From positions 1 to 64,000 of the forward strand of contig NGBS01000299.1 in assembly GCA_002245135.1 (NCBI GenBank): a stretch of DNA of 64,000 nt, given 5' to 3'. How positions within the stretch are numbered: the first letter of the stretch is position 1; each line of letters opens with the position of its first letter. This DNA comes from Proteromonas lacertae (taxonomy: Eukaryota; Sar; Bigyra; Opalinata; Proteromonadidae). The notes under the pieces are model-generated. The model was not told the DNA's origin and ran no database searches. It saw only the letters and a program-made list of their open reading frames with translations. A program made the position numbers and the translations under genes. Of the stretch, positions 1 through 12,874 are shown in pieces.

Positions 1-3000
1 TATTAAATGTAAAAGTGTAGTACAAAAATTAGCAATTGATAAGAAGAAGCCATTTATATATCCCAAACAGAGTTTAGGTCAAGAATGTAATTATTTTACA
101 ATATATACAGGTCTAGTTCCTAATCAATATATGAGTAGATTATTACAATACATATTATCATTAGATGTTATTCAAAATGTCTATTATGTTGGTAATAATG
201 ATAATGATACAATGTTTTTTTTGATATATTTGCTGATGCTTCTAGTGATTATTATTACATCAAAATGACTTATATATAAATGAATCATACAGCTTAAATG
301 TAGATAGAGTTAAATCCAATATATTTTCATATAGGAATAATATAGATGATGTGGTGTTATTATTGTATATTTATCAATTGTAGAAGCTATTCAATTTATG
401 GAAATATGTAGTGATATTAAAATAGACAAATCTAAATGGAATATATTTATAATGAATATAGAGATTGAAGAAATTACTAGTAGTGGTGTATCTTCAGAAA
501 TATTAAATAATATACATATTATTTCTCATTACTTTTCTGATGTAGTTTCTGATGTAAATGAAAAAAACAAAAGAAGTAGTATATCATTATACTGCAGTTG
601 AAAATCCATCTGCCTTGTATATTTCTACATATGTTGGTATAATGTTATTGAAAAATGCAATTGTTGGTATATATGAAAATAGTAACGGCAATATATCAAG
701 TATATATAATTGGGATATACTAAGGAAGAGTATGTATCATAGAACAGTTGAATTTGGTGCAGGAATAATCACATTAGAACCAAATCATCATGTCAATTTA
801 CCTTTTTTCGTAGGGAAATATTCATCAACAGAAAAGAGGTTTATTACTGTTTATTCTAAGTTTGATCATTCTGAAGCAGAGGCTTGGAGTTGGTATTTGC
901 AAGAATATACTGGAAAGCAATGTAATTATGAAGGTAAAGGTGAAATATATGATGTTAAAACCATAAGAATATTATTAGTTGGAAGTATCACTGGTGGAGA
1001 TAGTGAAGAAAATAAGGGTATTGTTGATGTATATCAATTAGTAATTGATGAAGTTAATGAATTAGGAGGAATCAAGGATTTCATCCTAAAAGGTGATATC
1101 TATGATACTCAATCTAATACTAATTATTGTAGTAACTATATACTTCAATATAAAGCAAAATATCATCCATATTTAATACTAGTATCTGCTGAAGAAGAAT
1201 GTATAAAGAAAGTAATAGAGAGTGAAGATGATACATCCTCGTTTTATTTAGTATTAAATCAAGTAAATATTGGTTATTGTAAATCAAATGTTATATTATC
1301 TGGATTTCATCCTACACTTTATGAGAATATTTTAGATGTATTAATAAATAGAGAATATAATAATTATCTGTTAATTGGATCTTCCTATTATCATGTTACA
1401 GGCTTTGTGACTTTGTATTTTAAGAAATACGGATATAAATTCTATGAGCCATTAGTGTTTGATACAAATATAACTAAAGAAAACATTACCGAATATCTAA
1501 ACAAATTCATGTTAACATCACCAAGGAATGAAAGTAACATAATCATATTTGTTGGATATAATCTACAATTCGATGTATTGCAAGAAGTATTAACAAAGTT
1601 GAATCTATCTGAACCATATATGAATGTAATATCATTATATATGTATTATGAGTTAAAGAAAGGCAATATTATTGATTTTGAAGGTGTAACTGGATATAAC
1701 TATCGATCACAAACTAAAGAGAATAAATTATTCATTGAAAATATGCAACAACGTTTAGGTTCAAAAGATGAAATAACAGATGCAATAGAAAGAAGTTATT
1801 CTGCATTTAGATTAATGGTAAAAGCTATGAATGAAAGTTCAGAATTAACATATTTATCAATAAAAGAATCAATATTTAAAGTCAAATATAATTCTCCAGA
1901 AGGGGAAATATCACTTGCAGTGAATCAACAAATGAAAAGAAAAATGATCATTTTTAAAGTAGATAAAAATGATGGTAAAGAAATAATTACATTTCAAACT
2001 GGAAATTATGTAGAACCAATAATATATTACACTATTGATTCAACTTATCCAGTGTGCGATTTTACTGATAAAACGATTGGTGAAAAAGGACTTCCAACTA
2101 CTTATGCAATCGGATTATTATATTCAATGACAGGTGCATGGAAAGGTATTGAAATACAAATATTCCATACGATTCTATTAGGATTATCAGATATAAATGA
2201 AAGAAAATATTTTGGTGATACATATGTTATATATGAATTATATGATACAAAATCAAGTGTAAAAGGTTATGTTGATGGATTTAATTCATTCAAAGCAAAT
2301 GGTAATATTTTGTATGTATTTGGAGGATCAAATCATGAGACATATCAAGCATTACTTCCATTATTCGAAAAGGTTAGAAAAATATTCATTTATACTGGAA
2401 TTAATTATAATACTGAGTGTTATGCTCATACATTTTCAGTTTCAAAACATCCATCACAAATAGCTGAAGCTAGTTTACATTATCTAATAGAATCAACTAC
2501 AAATGTAGTATTATTACATTCTGAGAAATCTGAATATTCTAAAGTGGTCTATAAATGGATTTATAATAGGTTTACTAATGTATCAATGGGGATTATTGGT
2601 AATATAGAGTATACAACAGCTAATTATGCAGTTCATTCAATAAATACAGTATTAAGAAATGGTGGTTATATTTTGAATATATTATCTGATGAAAAAGAGA
2701 ATTTAAATTTCTTTAATGAAATGTGTAAATCAAATCTATTACCAAATAAATACAAGGTTATAAGTGTATTAATAGATGAAAATTTAATACATAAAGTTGA
2801 TAATATGAAATGTATGAAAGGAAATGTGTTGTTAGATACATATTTTGAGTCATTAGGAAATAAAGCATTGAATAAAATTGGTGTTATTAATTTATCAACT
2901 TCATTTAATATTGCATTACATTCCTATTTAGGATCAAATATAAGAATAACAAGTTTACATGAAAGTGCATATTCTGGATTATTAATATGGTCAAATACAA

Positions 3001-5539
3001 TTAGTAAGCTAAGTACAGCAGATCAATATGATATTACCAAAATTATTGGTATATTTACCATATCCAATTCAGTTCCATCGGATTCAGTAGATGTTGAAAA
3101 GAATAATTTACTTTCTAGAAGAATGTATGCTGCTACTGTAACTCCAAATAATCAATTATTAATTGAATATGGTCCAAAAGGTGTATTTTATCCTGAATTG
3201 TTTAATCAATACACTAATACAACAGGATGGTTTTGTGATGTAACAAGAACTAATCAGGAATATAGTTACTATAGTTATCCACTATATATTGCATTTATAC
3301 ATGAAAAAGATGTAGGTGTGAAAACTGAAATATATATGTCATTAGTAGAAGATGCAACAATTAGAGATATTAATGATAATGGTGGTGTATTGAATCATAG
3401 ATTAATTGGTGTTCATTTCTTCCCTTCTAAACATCTAATATTTGCTAAAGCTCGTGAAATTACTCTCAGTAATCAATATCAAATTATAATTGGTTGTATG
3501 ACATCTTATTGCAGAGATGAAGTTAGTAGATATGTTAATAGAAATGATAATGATATGTTATTCATTGATACAGGTAGAGATAATGGCAATGCATGTTATA
3601 GAAAGACAGTTATAACTGGAACAACAATGGCTCAAAAATTACCTTTATTATTGGATTATTTAAACAATGTTGGTATTCATAATATAATAATTATTGGTTT
3701 GAATGATGCTTATTCTGTTATAGAAGCTAATGAGATTTATAATAAGACAATTGATGCTGGTTATAATATTGAAGGAATATTTTATTGTTCGCCATACAAT
3801 AAAGAAGAAATAGCAAAGATTATGTCGAATATTACTGATATTATTAGTAGAATTGGTAGAGTAGGAGTGTTTAATTTATTTGAATCAAATCAGAATCAAG
3901 TTTTAAGCGAATATTTAGTAGCTTTTGGTGCTAGATTTAACGTTTTTAATATGATTTTCTTTAACTTTGAACCATTTGAGTTTACTGATGATATGTTAGT
4001 TCAATTAACAGGATCTTTTGTTGTTTCATCATATTCTACTGTTTTATCTGAAACAACAAGTGATACATTCAGTTATACACTTAGTACAGAATTTACAAAA
4101 TACAGTCAAATGTCTGAAAGTATAGAATCAGCTTATGTAGCAATAAAGTTGTGGGAATCTGCATTAGAATATGCTTCAACACAAACAAAAGAAGAAATAC
4201 CAAGTAGAGCTTATCTTCGTCTGAGTTATTTTAATGTCAGACTTACAGCACCATCTGGAGCAGTAAATGTCCAACATAACAATCATTTATCTAAAAGTGT
4301 AACATTATTTAAAATTAATAATGATAATCTTGATTTAGTAACACCAAGAAAAGGAGTAAAATATTATCCACCTGATATATTATATGGAGTTCAATCTTGC
4401 GATTGTACTTTTGATAAAGATGAATTTGAATATCTATATAATGATGCAATTGGTGCAATAGTAATAGTGTTAGCTGTTATTAACTATCTATTAGCATGCT
4501 TTGTATCAACATTAGTACAATTATATAAACATACAAAAGTAATAGTTAGTGCAAGTCCAGCATTTATTAATTATGCTTTATTTGCATTAGCATTAATTTC
4601 TACTGAAGGATTAATGTTTACATTTAGACCAACAGAGGTTTGGGTTTGTATTGTAAGAGTATGGGGATTAGCATTAAGTATTTTACTCTTATTCAGTATA
4701 ATATTTTCAAAAGCATGGAGAATTAATAAATTATTTAACAATAAGCAATTGGCAAGAGTTAAAATATCTAACAAACAGTTATTACAGATGATTGGTTTGA
4801 TGATGTTTTGTGAATTGGTTTATTTGACAATTTGGTGGGTTGTAGATCAAAGTAAACCTACTTTAAGATTAGGTATTTCTCATTCAAATTTTTTAGAGAA
4901 TGTGTATTTGGTGGAATGCACTCAGAATGATTATTTTGTGTATAATATATTTATATTTATATTTATATTTATTTAAATAGAATTATTCAAGTATTGTTAT
5001 TGTTGTTTTTATTTTGTTATGGTGGTAAATTGGCTTGGAATGTTAGAAATGCTGCTTCTGAATTCAATGAATCAATGTCTTTAGCAATGACAATAGCATT
5101 GATATGTATTGCAGGAATAATTGAAGTTCCATTAAATTACTTAATGATTGATAATCCAGACGTATTATTGATTTTTAGAGGTATTGGAATTGAAATATGC
5201 ACATTATTCATCATAGTGATTCAATTTGGTTCAAAATTGACATATATATGGGTTAATGAAATTAGAACAACAGGAGGATCTTCTTTAAGTGGTCCTACAG
5301 ATAATTCTGGTAAAAGTGGGTCGAAAACAAATCTAGCTTATCAAAGAAATAATGCAAGAAATGCATCAGGAGTAAATTATCCTATTGAACCAGATATATT
5401 GAAGTGTAGTGATTTGACTTTATGTTCATTATCAAATCCAGAGTTATTCTTCTTAGAAGCAACAACTAATAGTTGTATTTGTAAAAACTCTAGAAAAGCA
5501 TCATCAACTTTAATTGCTCAACCACTCAATTGTGTGTAA
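1..5539 (+). CDS. Class C-type 7TM receptor with at least four tandem AmiC/UrtA-like ligand-binding domains (5' end outside window)
   Basis: The readable frame runs 558-4939, then resumes at 4981-5539 after a 41-base intron (4940-4980). The ectodomain repeats a bacterial amide/urea-binding-protein fold. The repeats are recognisable by their C-terminal signature, a P-[ES]-G-x-[IV] strand followed by an NNH/NHH segment, near codons 64-100, 445-470, 860-880 and 1230-1255 of the main frame. The last is APSGAVNVQHNNH. Seven hydrophobic helices follow from about base 4446. TM5 leads into an FNES motif at about 5064, and TM7 ends with FGSKLTYIW, as in GABA-B-like class C receptors. A short Ser/Thr-rich cytoplasmic tail follows. 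Bases 1-557 encode the first domain but are interrupted by several frame breaks at T or A runs (about 225, 285, 380 and 560). It is probably a cell-surface sensor of small amides or amino-acid-like ligands; the ligand is inferred only from fold similarity. Confidence 0.8.
4940..4980 (+). other. 41-base intron in the receptor gene, between TM4 and TM5
   Basis: GT at 4940 and AG at 4980. Splicing in phase 2 joins the codon GT|A and restores the 7TM reading frame (YFV-IIQVLLLL). This is a typical intron for the window: short, T/A only, beginning GTATA and ending AATAG. Confidence 0.8.
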
Positions 5540-5612
5540 ATTAATATGGTATTATTTTGTTTGTTATGGAAATATTTTTTAAGGATAAAAATTATAAAAT
5601 AATTAAAAAAAT

Positions 5613-7343
5613 TCACTCTATTTTATCTTCAATTTTCTTAGATTCTTTTATATAACTAGCATTCTCTAAATCTAATACTGTTTCCTTCATTTTCTCTTTA
5701 TTTGTTAAATCAATACAACATTTCAATCCTATTTTTTCTGCCATTCCATTAACTCTCTTCAAATACTCAATCTTTTGTTCTGGTTTTAATATTGTCATAT
5801 GTCTAACACTTTCCAAAGTAACACAACAATCAGGTTTTAATAAATTCACAATTTCAGGATTATCCAATAAATGAACACTTACATTTGAAAATACGACACG
5901 ATGGAATAAATGATTAAATCTTTTCTTCTTATACATATTATTAAAATCTCCTGTGATGAAAAACACTTTAATATTATCAAATGATTGGATGATTTCTAAA
6001 GCTGTCATTTCAGCTCTTTTTTCTTTCTCTTTTAATAAATCTTCTTCTTCTTCTTCTTTTGTTTCTGTATTTTCTTCTTCTTCCTTTATTGTATTTAATT
6101 TATTAATATTCTCTTTTGGAAGTTCAGGAGTATCTTTACTTGCAGATGGTGGTGTTGGAGTTGATTTATCTTCTCTCATATCCTTAGGTTCTTCATTCTT
6201 TTCATCATCATTCAAACCACTAAATATCTATTAATAACAAATATAATAATAATAATAATATACATCATGTTCTTTTCTCATTTTATAGATTCTACCTGTT
6301 TCAATCTCAGTAAAATAACACAACAAATTATATACACTAACTTCACAACAATTATGTCTCCATTGTTCAGCTCCAGTACCTTTATTCAAAACTAAAAACA
6401 AATCCTTAGCATAATTATTAGACTTATAACAATCAATACCAAATGTAATATAAGGAGAAATAGTAATATCAGTCCATAAACCTCTTCTTAATAACGCTTT
6501 TCCTCTCTCATGACCTTCACAATAAGATATCATTGTTCTATTTGGCTTGTTATAGACTTGATCACCAAATTCAAATCCTATTCCTGTTGTTCTCCATGTC
6601 TTATAAAGTTTCTTATGAATTATACCTGCTGTATCATGCACACCATTCATATTGTAATCCCAATCGATTAGATTAGTTCTATTATCATATCTGTCTCTGT
6701 AGGAATGACGTAATCTGTCATCATATAGTCGTTCTATATCACATGGTATTCTTGAATCGTATGACTTTAATACTTCTTCTATCTCATCTTTTTCTTTATA
6801 TTTTAGACAGGAAAAATCGACAATATCATTAAGAAAACCTTGATTATTGCATAATAGGTTGATTAATGATTTAGATTGTTGATATACATATGATTCAGTT
6901 CTTTCCTACAATTAAATATAGAAACATGAATGTTTATATACTTGTAACAGTATATTTCCATATACTTCTAACCATGTGTTTATTCTAGTTCGAATAGGCA
7001 TTGACCAGTCTGTAGCAATTTGCATCATTAGTAAATCTTTGGTAATTACTTCAATTGGTTTGTCATAAATATAGAAATGAATAGCTTGATTTCCATGCAA
7101 TCTACGCCTTTCAGAAATGGTCTTTAGAATATGTCTAATATCACCTGGTTCTACTAATAAAATATTGTAAGGCTCATCTTCATGCTGTACTATTTAATTG
7201 ATATACTTAATTGGATTATACAAGGGAATTGATTGTACAATTGAGGAGTTTCATATAAATTCATAGCAGGAGAGAACCCCCACATGTGATGTACTCCAAT
7301 ATTTAGATCAGCCTATAGAAATAAACACTTCATCAAATACCAT
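5613..7343 (-). CDS. DNAAF3: Dynein axonemal assembly factor 3 (DNAAF3/PF22 family)
   Basis: DNAAF3 is a cytosolic factor needed to preassemble axonemal dynein arms, so motile flagella are expected. Family landmarks in order: WGFSPAMNLYE near the N terminus, LLVEPGDIRHILKTI, HGNQAIHFYIYD, a WLEVYGNILLQ block, WDYNMN, then WRTTGIGFEF, PNRTMISY and GLWTDITISPYITFGI. A charged, Glu-rich insert precedes the C-terminal VFFITGDFNN domain. The gene has five exons: 7341-7343, 7222-7312, 6942-7189, 6264-6905 and 5613-6227. Exon 1 would be the ATG alone, followed by a 28-base intron. If that intron is not used, translation could begin at the internal Met of HHMWGF. Two CCGTTTC-type boxes lie just upstream at 7361-7383. 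Tail-to-tail with the receptor gene. Confidence 0.9.
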
Positions 7344-7360
7344 TTTAAAAACAAAAATAA

Positions 7361-7383
7361 GAAACGGATTAGTGAAACGGATA
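7361..7383 (-). promoter_or_regulatory. Double YCGTTTC box upstream of DNAAF3
   Basis: On the minus strand, AATCCGTTTC and TATCCGTTTC lie about 20 and 30 bases before the DNAAF3 start. They match the CG-core motif seen upstream of several other genes here. The pair could also serve the divergent ORF at 7396. Confidence 0.45.
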
Positions 7384-7395
7384 GATCTATAAAAA

Positions 7396-7870
7396 ATGCA
7401 TAGAGGAAATGAAGCGTTTATGAAAATAATTAATTCTCCTATAAGTGGTGATGATAATGAAAACGGCCATAATAAGAAGGGAATTAACAAACAAATTGAT
7501 TCTACAAATAATAGCTTAGAAACAACTATCATAAATGATAAAAAAGAATGTGATGATGCTAGCGTAAATAAGAGTAGCAGTGGTGAGATATTTTGTGAGA
7601 AAGAAAGGAATGAAAAAGAAATACCAAGTAACATAACTTCAGCATCAGTAACACCACCAAGAAGTAATTTATTTCCTCCTCCTCCTCCTTCTTCCCCATC
7701 CACAACAAAACCATCAAAACCAAGTAATTTATTTGGTATATCAAATCCATCTACTTCTTCTTCTTTACCTTCTGCTTCATTAAATAGTGGTTTATTTGGG
7801 AATATATCTCAATCAAGAACAATATAAACTTCATTGTTTGGATGATCTCAGCCAACCAATGTTATTTAAT
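7396..7870 (+). pseudogene. FG-rich ORF ending in a decayed Nup98-like N terminus
   Basis: The open frame 7396-7827 encodes 143 residues that are polar at first, then Pro/Ser-rich, with two SNLF segments (the second followed by G) and one GLFG. Directly after its stop, in the same frame, bases 7829-7868 closely match the start of the intact Nup98 gene at 16172-16210. That gene reads TSLFGSPQPNNVFG there; here the frame reads TSLFG-stop-SQPTNVI-stop. The simplest reading is a partial duplicate of the FG-nucleoporin gene that has picked up stop codons. Alternatively, a short FG protein may still be made from 7396-7827. It is divergent from DNAAF3. Confidence 0.55.
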
Positions 7871-8670
7871 AACACAAAAACAAAAATTAAAATTCTTCAA
7901 AGCTTGATAATAGTTTGTGCACGATAAGAATTTTCTAAGTGCTTTTTGTGACTTTAAATAGATTTTTCTCAATAACTATAAGGAATAAAATAGTAAAAAT
8001 TTGTCAAACGATGTATCATGCTTTGAGCTTTATCATAGTATACTTAGTTTCATAATTACCTCTTTCATGTCATTCGTCTGTTTTTGATATGTTACATTAT
8101 AATTGAATAACAACAAACATAAATAATAACATTGATATATTTTTATTTGATTTATATCATTTATTAGCTTTAAAAACTATAATACATCTCGAACTGTACT
8201 GATTTTAAATACCACGTATTTGGCTAATAGGGACTGAAATATGTTAATAAATTTTATACGTAATCACTACCTATATACGATATGTATAGTATAGGAGTAT
8301 TCCAGAAAGGACGATATTAATTTTGACTAGGTAATTGAATGTAATCGTGATATTATGTGATTTTTGATGTATGTGTGTGTAGTTAAATAGAGCCATATTG
8401 CTATTTTTGACTAATTGCTTCTAATTAAGAAGATATCAAAATATTTTTCATACCAGCACTATATGCTGTACTATTATGTTAATCTGAATAGCTAAACCCC
8501 ATAAATACACTGTATAACATATATTATAGATAAATTACTGAATCAATATTCTTCTCCCCTGGAATTCTGTTGCTATTCTAATAAAATAACTATTAAAATA
8601 TAAAAATAACTATAATACTTATATAATCATCTATAATATCTATAAACATAATAACAAATTAAAACATACC

Positions 8671-9705
8671 AGTATAGCTTAACATGCACGTTGCTGATAT
8701 TCTCTGCCTTTCATCGATTAGTACAATGCTAAACAGCTATAATAAAATATAATATACTAAAATAGTTATACTTTTTCTAATTGTAAAATATAATATATAA
8801 ACTGGATGTTTCTACTGTTCTTCACCTGGAATTCTAATGCAATTCATCTAATGATAATATATAAATAAGAATATACTTTGAATTATTGAAATTATATTCA
8901 ATACTCTACTAACAATATATAAATAAGAATAATATACTAATATACTTGTAAGAATATATTCATTTACCTATTATAAAATAATAAAAATAATACTGGATAT
9001 ACTAACTCAATAATACCACTATATACAAATCCACCAAATGTTATTTTCATATAATGGAGTAAAAACTAATAGAGTAAATAATAGATCAAATACTTCTTAA
9101 ATATAGGATTATCATTAACTTGATTCAATAAATACAATGATTGAACTGTTTCTAAATCAATTAATCCAGGAATAACATCAGCTAAATACTCTTGAATTGG
9201 AGATGGTTTAGAAGCTTCCAAGTTTTTTAATTACTATGAATAAATAAAATAAAATCAGAATATTCGTATCATCATACTTAATTTTGGTGTTCTCATCGAA
9301 TGAATTGTTGTAATTACGATATATGTCTTTTCTACAGTTACTGTTTTGGCAACACCTGAAATCACACCAATTCTTGAATAAACATACCTAATAATTCATC
9401 CTAACAAAAATAATTATAAAAAATATACTAATTCATCTTAGCTTCTTCATCATCAGACTTTACTATTTTATATTATAATAACAATTATACTTATTTGTAT
9501 TTGTTGGATTAATCGTTGATGGTAAACTTGGTTTATATTCTAATTATCCTAGTCTGACACCTAATTTAGATAATAAAATATATGATAATTGCTATAATAC
9601 CAATATGCTAAATTAACAGAAATAGTTGAATTTCCTACTACTTATAACTTCAATAATATGTTGTATATCAAAAGTGCCAAATGTATTAGCAAGGTAAGAG
9701 TTTGT
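8671..9705 (-). pseudogene. Decayed multi-exon gene, identity unknown
   Basis: Minus-strand blocks read like real protein: IQEYLADVIPGLIDLETVQ then NQVNDNPIFKKYL (9088-9222), GVAKTVTVEKTYIVITTIHS (about 9295-9372), SDDEEAKM (about 9435-9460), and IDERQRISATCMLSYT (8671-8740). They are separated by short AT-rich gaps, but stop codons and frame breaks prevent a continuous model. I do not recognise the family. It could be a heavily intron-split living gene, but the lack of any open frame above 60 codons favours decay. Confidence 0.35.
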
Positions 9706-10027
9706 ATATGTAGTTGATGAGCTTTAGTAAGACAGACTAAATCAAAGCTGATAGTTGTATTTTTTTCTTCAAATGTTCTTAATTCTTCCCTTAGTTATAA
9801 TATCTTTGATTTTTAATTATTAAAACTTTAATCTAATTAACATATATGATAATATTATACTTCCTTCAACAATTATAATCAATTCCTGCTCTTTGTATTG
9901 TTTTGTCTATTATTTATCTGTAATAACAACACTTGTGCTACCATTGTTATATTCTATATAAAATTATATACTATATATACTCATAACACAACAGAAGAAA
10001 AAAGAATTAATTGTATTTCAAAAATTA

Positions 10028-10037
10028 TATTCGTTTC
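10028..10037 (+). promoter_or_regulatory. TATTCGTTTC box in the gene-poor region
   Basis: Exact match to the motif found before intact genes at 21118 and 49138. Here it precedes only a broken reading frame, which suggests the remnant promoter of a lost gene. Confidence 0.35.
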
Positions 10038-10943
10038 AGTTTTTAAGTTTTGAGAAATTAAATGAATGTATAAGTTTAGATTATTTTTATTATAGTGAAT
10101 AGGTAATAATATATAGTGTACATGTCAATTTGATGTTTGATTCACATAAAGATGGTTGAAATAAATATCCAAGTAAAAATGTGAAGTGAAAGGTGGTTAA
10201 GAGAAAGTAAATATGCAAATTAATCTATTGGCTATAAAAGTTATTGTCTAAAAAATCAAATTTCAATAGATTCAAGGAATTATTTTATATGTGATTGTAT
10301 TTATACTAATGTTACAACAAATTACTATCATGTGAGTAGAATGAGTATAGTAAGTAATTTTTCGACTTGATTATGCAAATTGTGAATATAGGAAGTGAAG
10401 AGAAGAGAGAATATGATAAACCAAAGAGAATATTACAATCTTCCACATGTTTATACTATTAATTCAGTAGTAAATGTTCGAATTGGATTTGTTTCTTATT
10501 TAGGTTGGATATTACAACAACTAAGATAACACCGAATATGTTATATGCAAAAGTATCATTAGCTAATGATTATTTGAATTACAATATTTGTGATTAAAAA
10601 ACTGATGGATTTTGTGAAATAGTGTTATTATAAACTGATATACAGGTAAAGTGAAAGCTTCCTATGCATTTGATGTATGGTTATTATAATAGAAACAGAT
10701 AATGGTGACTAATACTCATTATCCATTATAAATGTAATAATAGATACCTAAGCCACTGACTATTAGTCAGGATAACGATTTTTCCCCCCTTTGGTTTAGG
10801 TAGTTTTTTATTGATGAATTAATTAATATATACAATAATAAGAAAGTAAATATATATTTTTAAACAGACAAACCATCCATCATCATTACATTGTTAAGAT
10901 TTAATGTTATTATAATTAAAATAATCAATTCATATCTACAAAA

Positions 10944-12062
10944 GTGGTTCAATATTACTTAAGACAAAATTTAGATAATAAAAATGAAGATTTTCTTTTC
11001 TATAATAATGAAAAAGATGTCATAATGGATAAAGTAATTGATAACTTTCTATTTCTAGCTTTTATATATTTCAGTAAAGTAATTACTACAAATGTAGAAA
11101 GAAATATACCATTGTTTTATAAGTTAATTGATTGTTATAAAAGAATTAATTATAAATACAGAGGTTATAATAGAGAAATTATATTATCCTCAATTCTATA
11201 AAAGTTTTAATGTAATAAAGGGAAAAACAATCAATTATAATAAAAAAATGGTAAGTAGTATTAATGATATAGATTCTATCAATCCATTTTAATTCAAAAG
11301 AAATTATACTAGTAAAAAATCAGTGGAAGATATGGAATATTTGATTTTCCTTATTATTTAACACAAGTTATAATTGATAGAATATTGTCATATAATTATA
11401 CAATACAAAGTAAAGGATATGTTACAAGAGCAAGTAGAAACAATAAATCATCTGTTATAGAGTTTTTGAAAATTAAAGAAACAATTAATGAAGAATATAG
11501 AAAAGGTAACTACATTTTTCAATACCTGTAGAAGATAAAGTTCATTATATTTCACTAGATGAAATAAATATTGATAGTGTAATGAATAGAGGAAAAAGAA
11601 AAAGAAGAGAAAAAGTAATTAATAAGAAGATACACACAATAATAAAAGAATAGATGTAGATAATAATAATATAATTACGAATATGATGATATTGCAGCAG
11701 ATGGTTATGAAGATGAAACAGATAGTTGTGACAATGATGATAATACTAATGATGAAGATTATAATATTCTTAATATTATAACAAAGAATGACATTTCTAA
11801 TAGAAATAATAATGTATATGATGAAGATAGTAATGATGGAGATGAAATTGAATTAGAAATAATGACTGATGATAGAGATAGTGAATATGAAGGTAGAAAT
11901 GGCGATAGTGATAAAGAAAAATTATTTTTATACTTATACTATTTCTTTCTGAAGAATTCTATATCTCAAGATAAAGTAAATAAGTTATTGAAACAATTAA
12001 ACTCAATAGAAACAATAAAGAATTTACATTTAAAAGAAACATTCAAGCCTTTACGAGATTAA
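10944..12062 (+). pseudogene. Broken ORF with acidic middle; possibly mobile-element derived
   Basis: Pieces of one protein appear in shifting frames. The first is 10944-11201 (contains YKRINYKYRGYNREIILSSIL-like text). Then come basic fragments around 11400-11640. An Asp/Asn-rich stretch from about 11690 leads into 11862-12062, which ends LLKQLNSIETIKNLHLKETF-type text. At least four frame changes or stops separate them. The C-terminal 'SQDKVNKLLKQLNSI' helix vaguely recalls the N-terminal region of large DNA-transposon transposases, but this is weak. I saw no terminal repeats. I regard it as a decayed gene of unknown origin. Confidence 0.4.
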
Positions 12063-12874
12063 TTAGCAAATATAGTCATGTTTAAAGATAATAAAAATGT
12101 TAAAATTACAAATTACAATCAAAATGGTAATATTTGAAATTATAATTAAATTACATTAAAAGATGACAATTACATGTATTTTTACTTCTTTTACTTTTTT
12201 TATTTTCTCACTTTTCTCTTCATATACTAATGAATGTGTATTAATCTCTCTATTATAAATCAAATAAATGAATATTCATTCTGAAGTTATTTGTAATATA
12301 GGTTGCTTATCACTTTTTCTACAATACTACTTAGATGCTGCATACAACACAATATAAATTATATAATTATACGTTTTAACATTAGATATAACTATATAAC
12401 AACTAATTAGAATAGATCTTCAAATTTTGAAATGTCATTTATATACAAGGAGATATTTTCTTAGCTTTACTCACATAGATTTACAATTTATATATTATCT
12501 ATAATAAAAATTCAAGAACTCTATTAAGTCTTCGGTACAAAGTAATTGCCCAGTGTTTGATAGTTTACTAATAGCAAGCGAATTTAGTTATGAAATATTA
12601 CTTAATTTAGAAATATTGTTGGTTCTGTCGAGTTGGAATTTCTATTAAAAGTCTATCTAAAAAGCATTAAAATTTGATATTTTTAATTTATAGCTAAATA
12701 CAAACTTCAACATGTAATTAATAGATGTGTAGAGTATTGGCTTTTTATTCAAACTTAAAGACAATTAAAAAACGAAAAGAAAATGGTGTTAAAGTCAAAA
12801 TTCAACGAGCCCAGCTTGGGTCAAGTATATAAGTCCTATTTGCAAAATAGATTAGAATTCTTATAGTGTGTTCC
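12063..12874. other. Intergenic region before the esterase gene
   Basis: No coding signal. Near its end there is an imperfect palindrome GAGCCCAGCTTGGGTC (about 12808-12821) followed by TATATAAG at 12826-12833, about 45 bases before the esterase start. This may be a core promoter. Confidence 0.4.
12826..12833 (+). promoter_or_regulatory. TATA-like element before the esterase gene
   Basis: TATATAAG placed 42 bases upstream of the ATG at 12875, next to a CCCAGCTTGGG inverted repeat. In such AT-rich DNA this could be chance; position is the only support. Confidence 0.3.

Larger units (their letters stand above)
7871..10943. other. 3-kb gene-poor stretch with scattered coding remnants
   Basis: There is no long open frame on either strand. 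Composition fluctuates, and short protein-like blocks flanked by intron-like GTAT...TAG pieces occur on the minus strand (described separately). A TATTCGTTTC box at 10028-10037 is followed by an ATG at about 10061 and a plausible GTATAAG...ATAG intron, but the reading dies at once. A small CTGACT/AGTCAG hairpin sits near 10755. I see no tRNA or rRNA. Confidence 0.5.

Noticed and set aside
562-568. A AAA AAC heptamer, a textbook -1 frameshift site, at the frame break of the receptor gene
   Set aside because: The frame change needed is +1, and a -1 shift meets a stop within four codons. No stable downstream pseudoknot is evident in this AT-rich stretch.
5953-6234. Plus-strand Ser/Phe-rich frame opposite DNAAF3
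   Set aside because: Antisense of the Glu/Lys-rich DNAAF3 insert; no start context and no family features.
8550-8850. Two copies of a TTC-CC-TGGAATTCT-like segment, considered as a dispersed repeat or CRISPR-like unit
   Set aside because: Only two imperfect copies with unequal flanks; no array and no terminal repeats.
10748-10795. Hairpin CTGACT-ATT-AGTCAG followed by a C run, considered as a small RNA or terminator
   Set aside because: Arms of only six bases, no tRNA-like arms or conserved loops; chance is likely.
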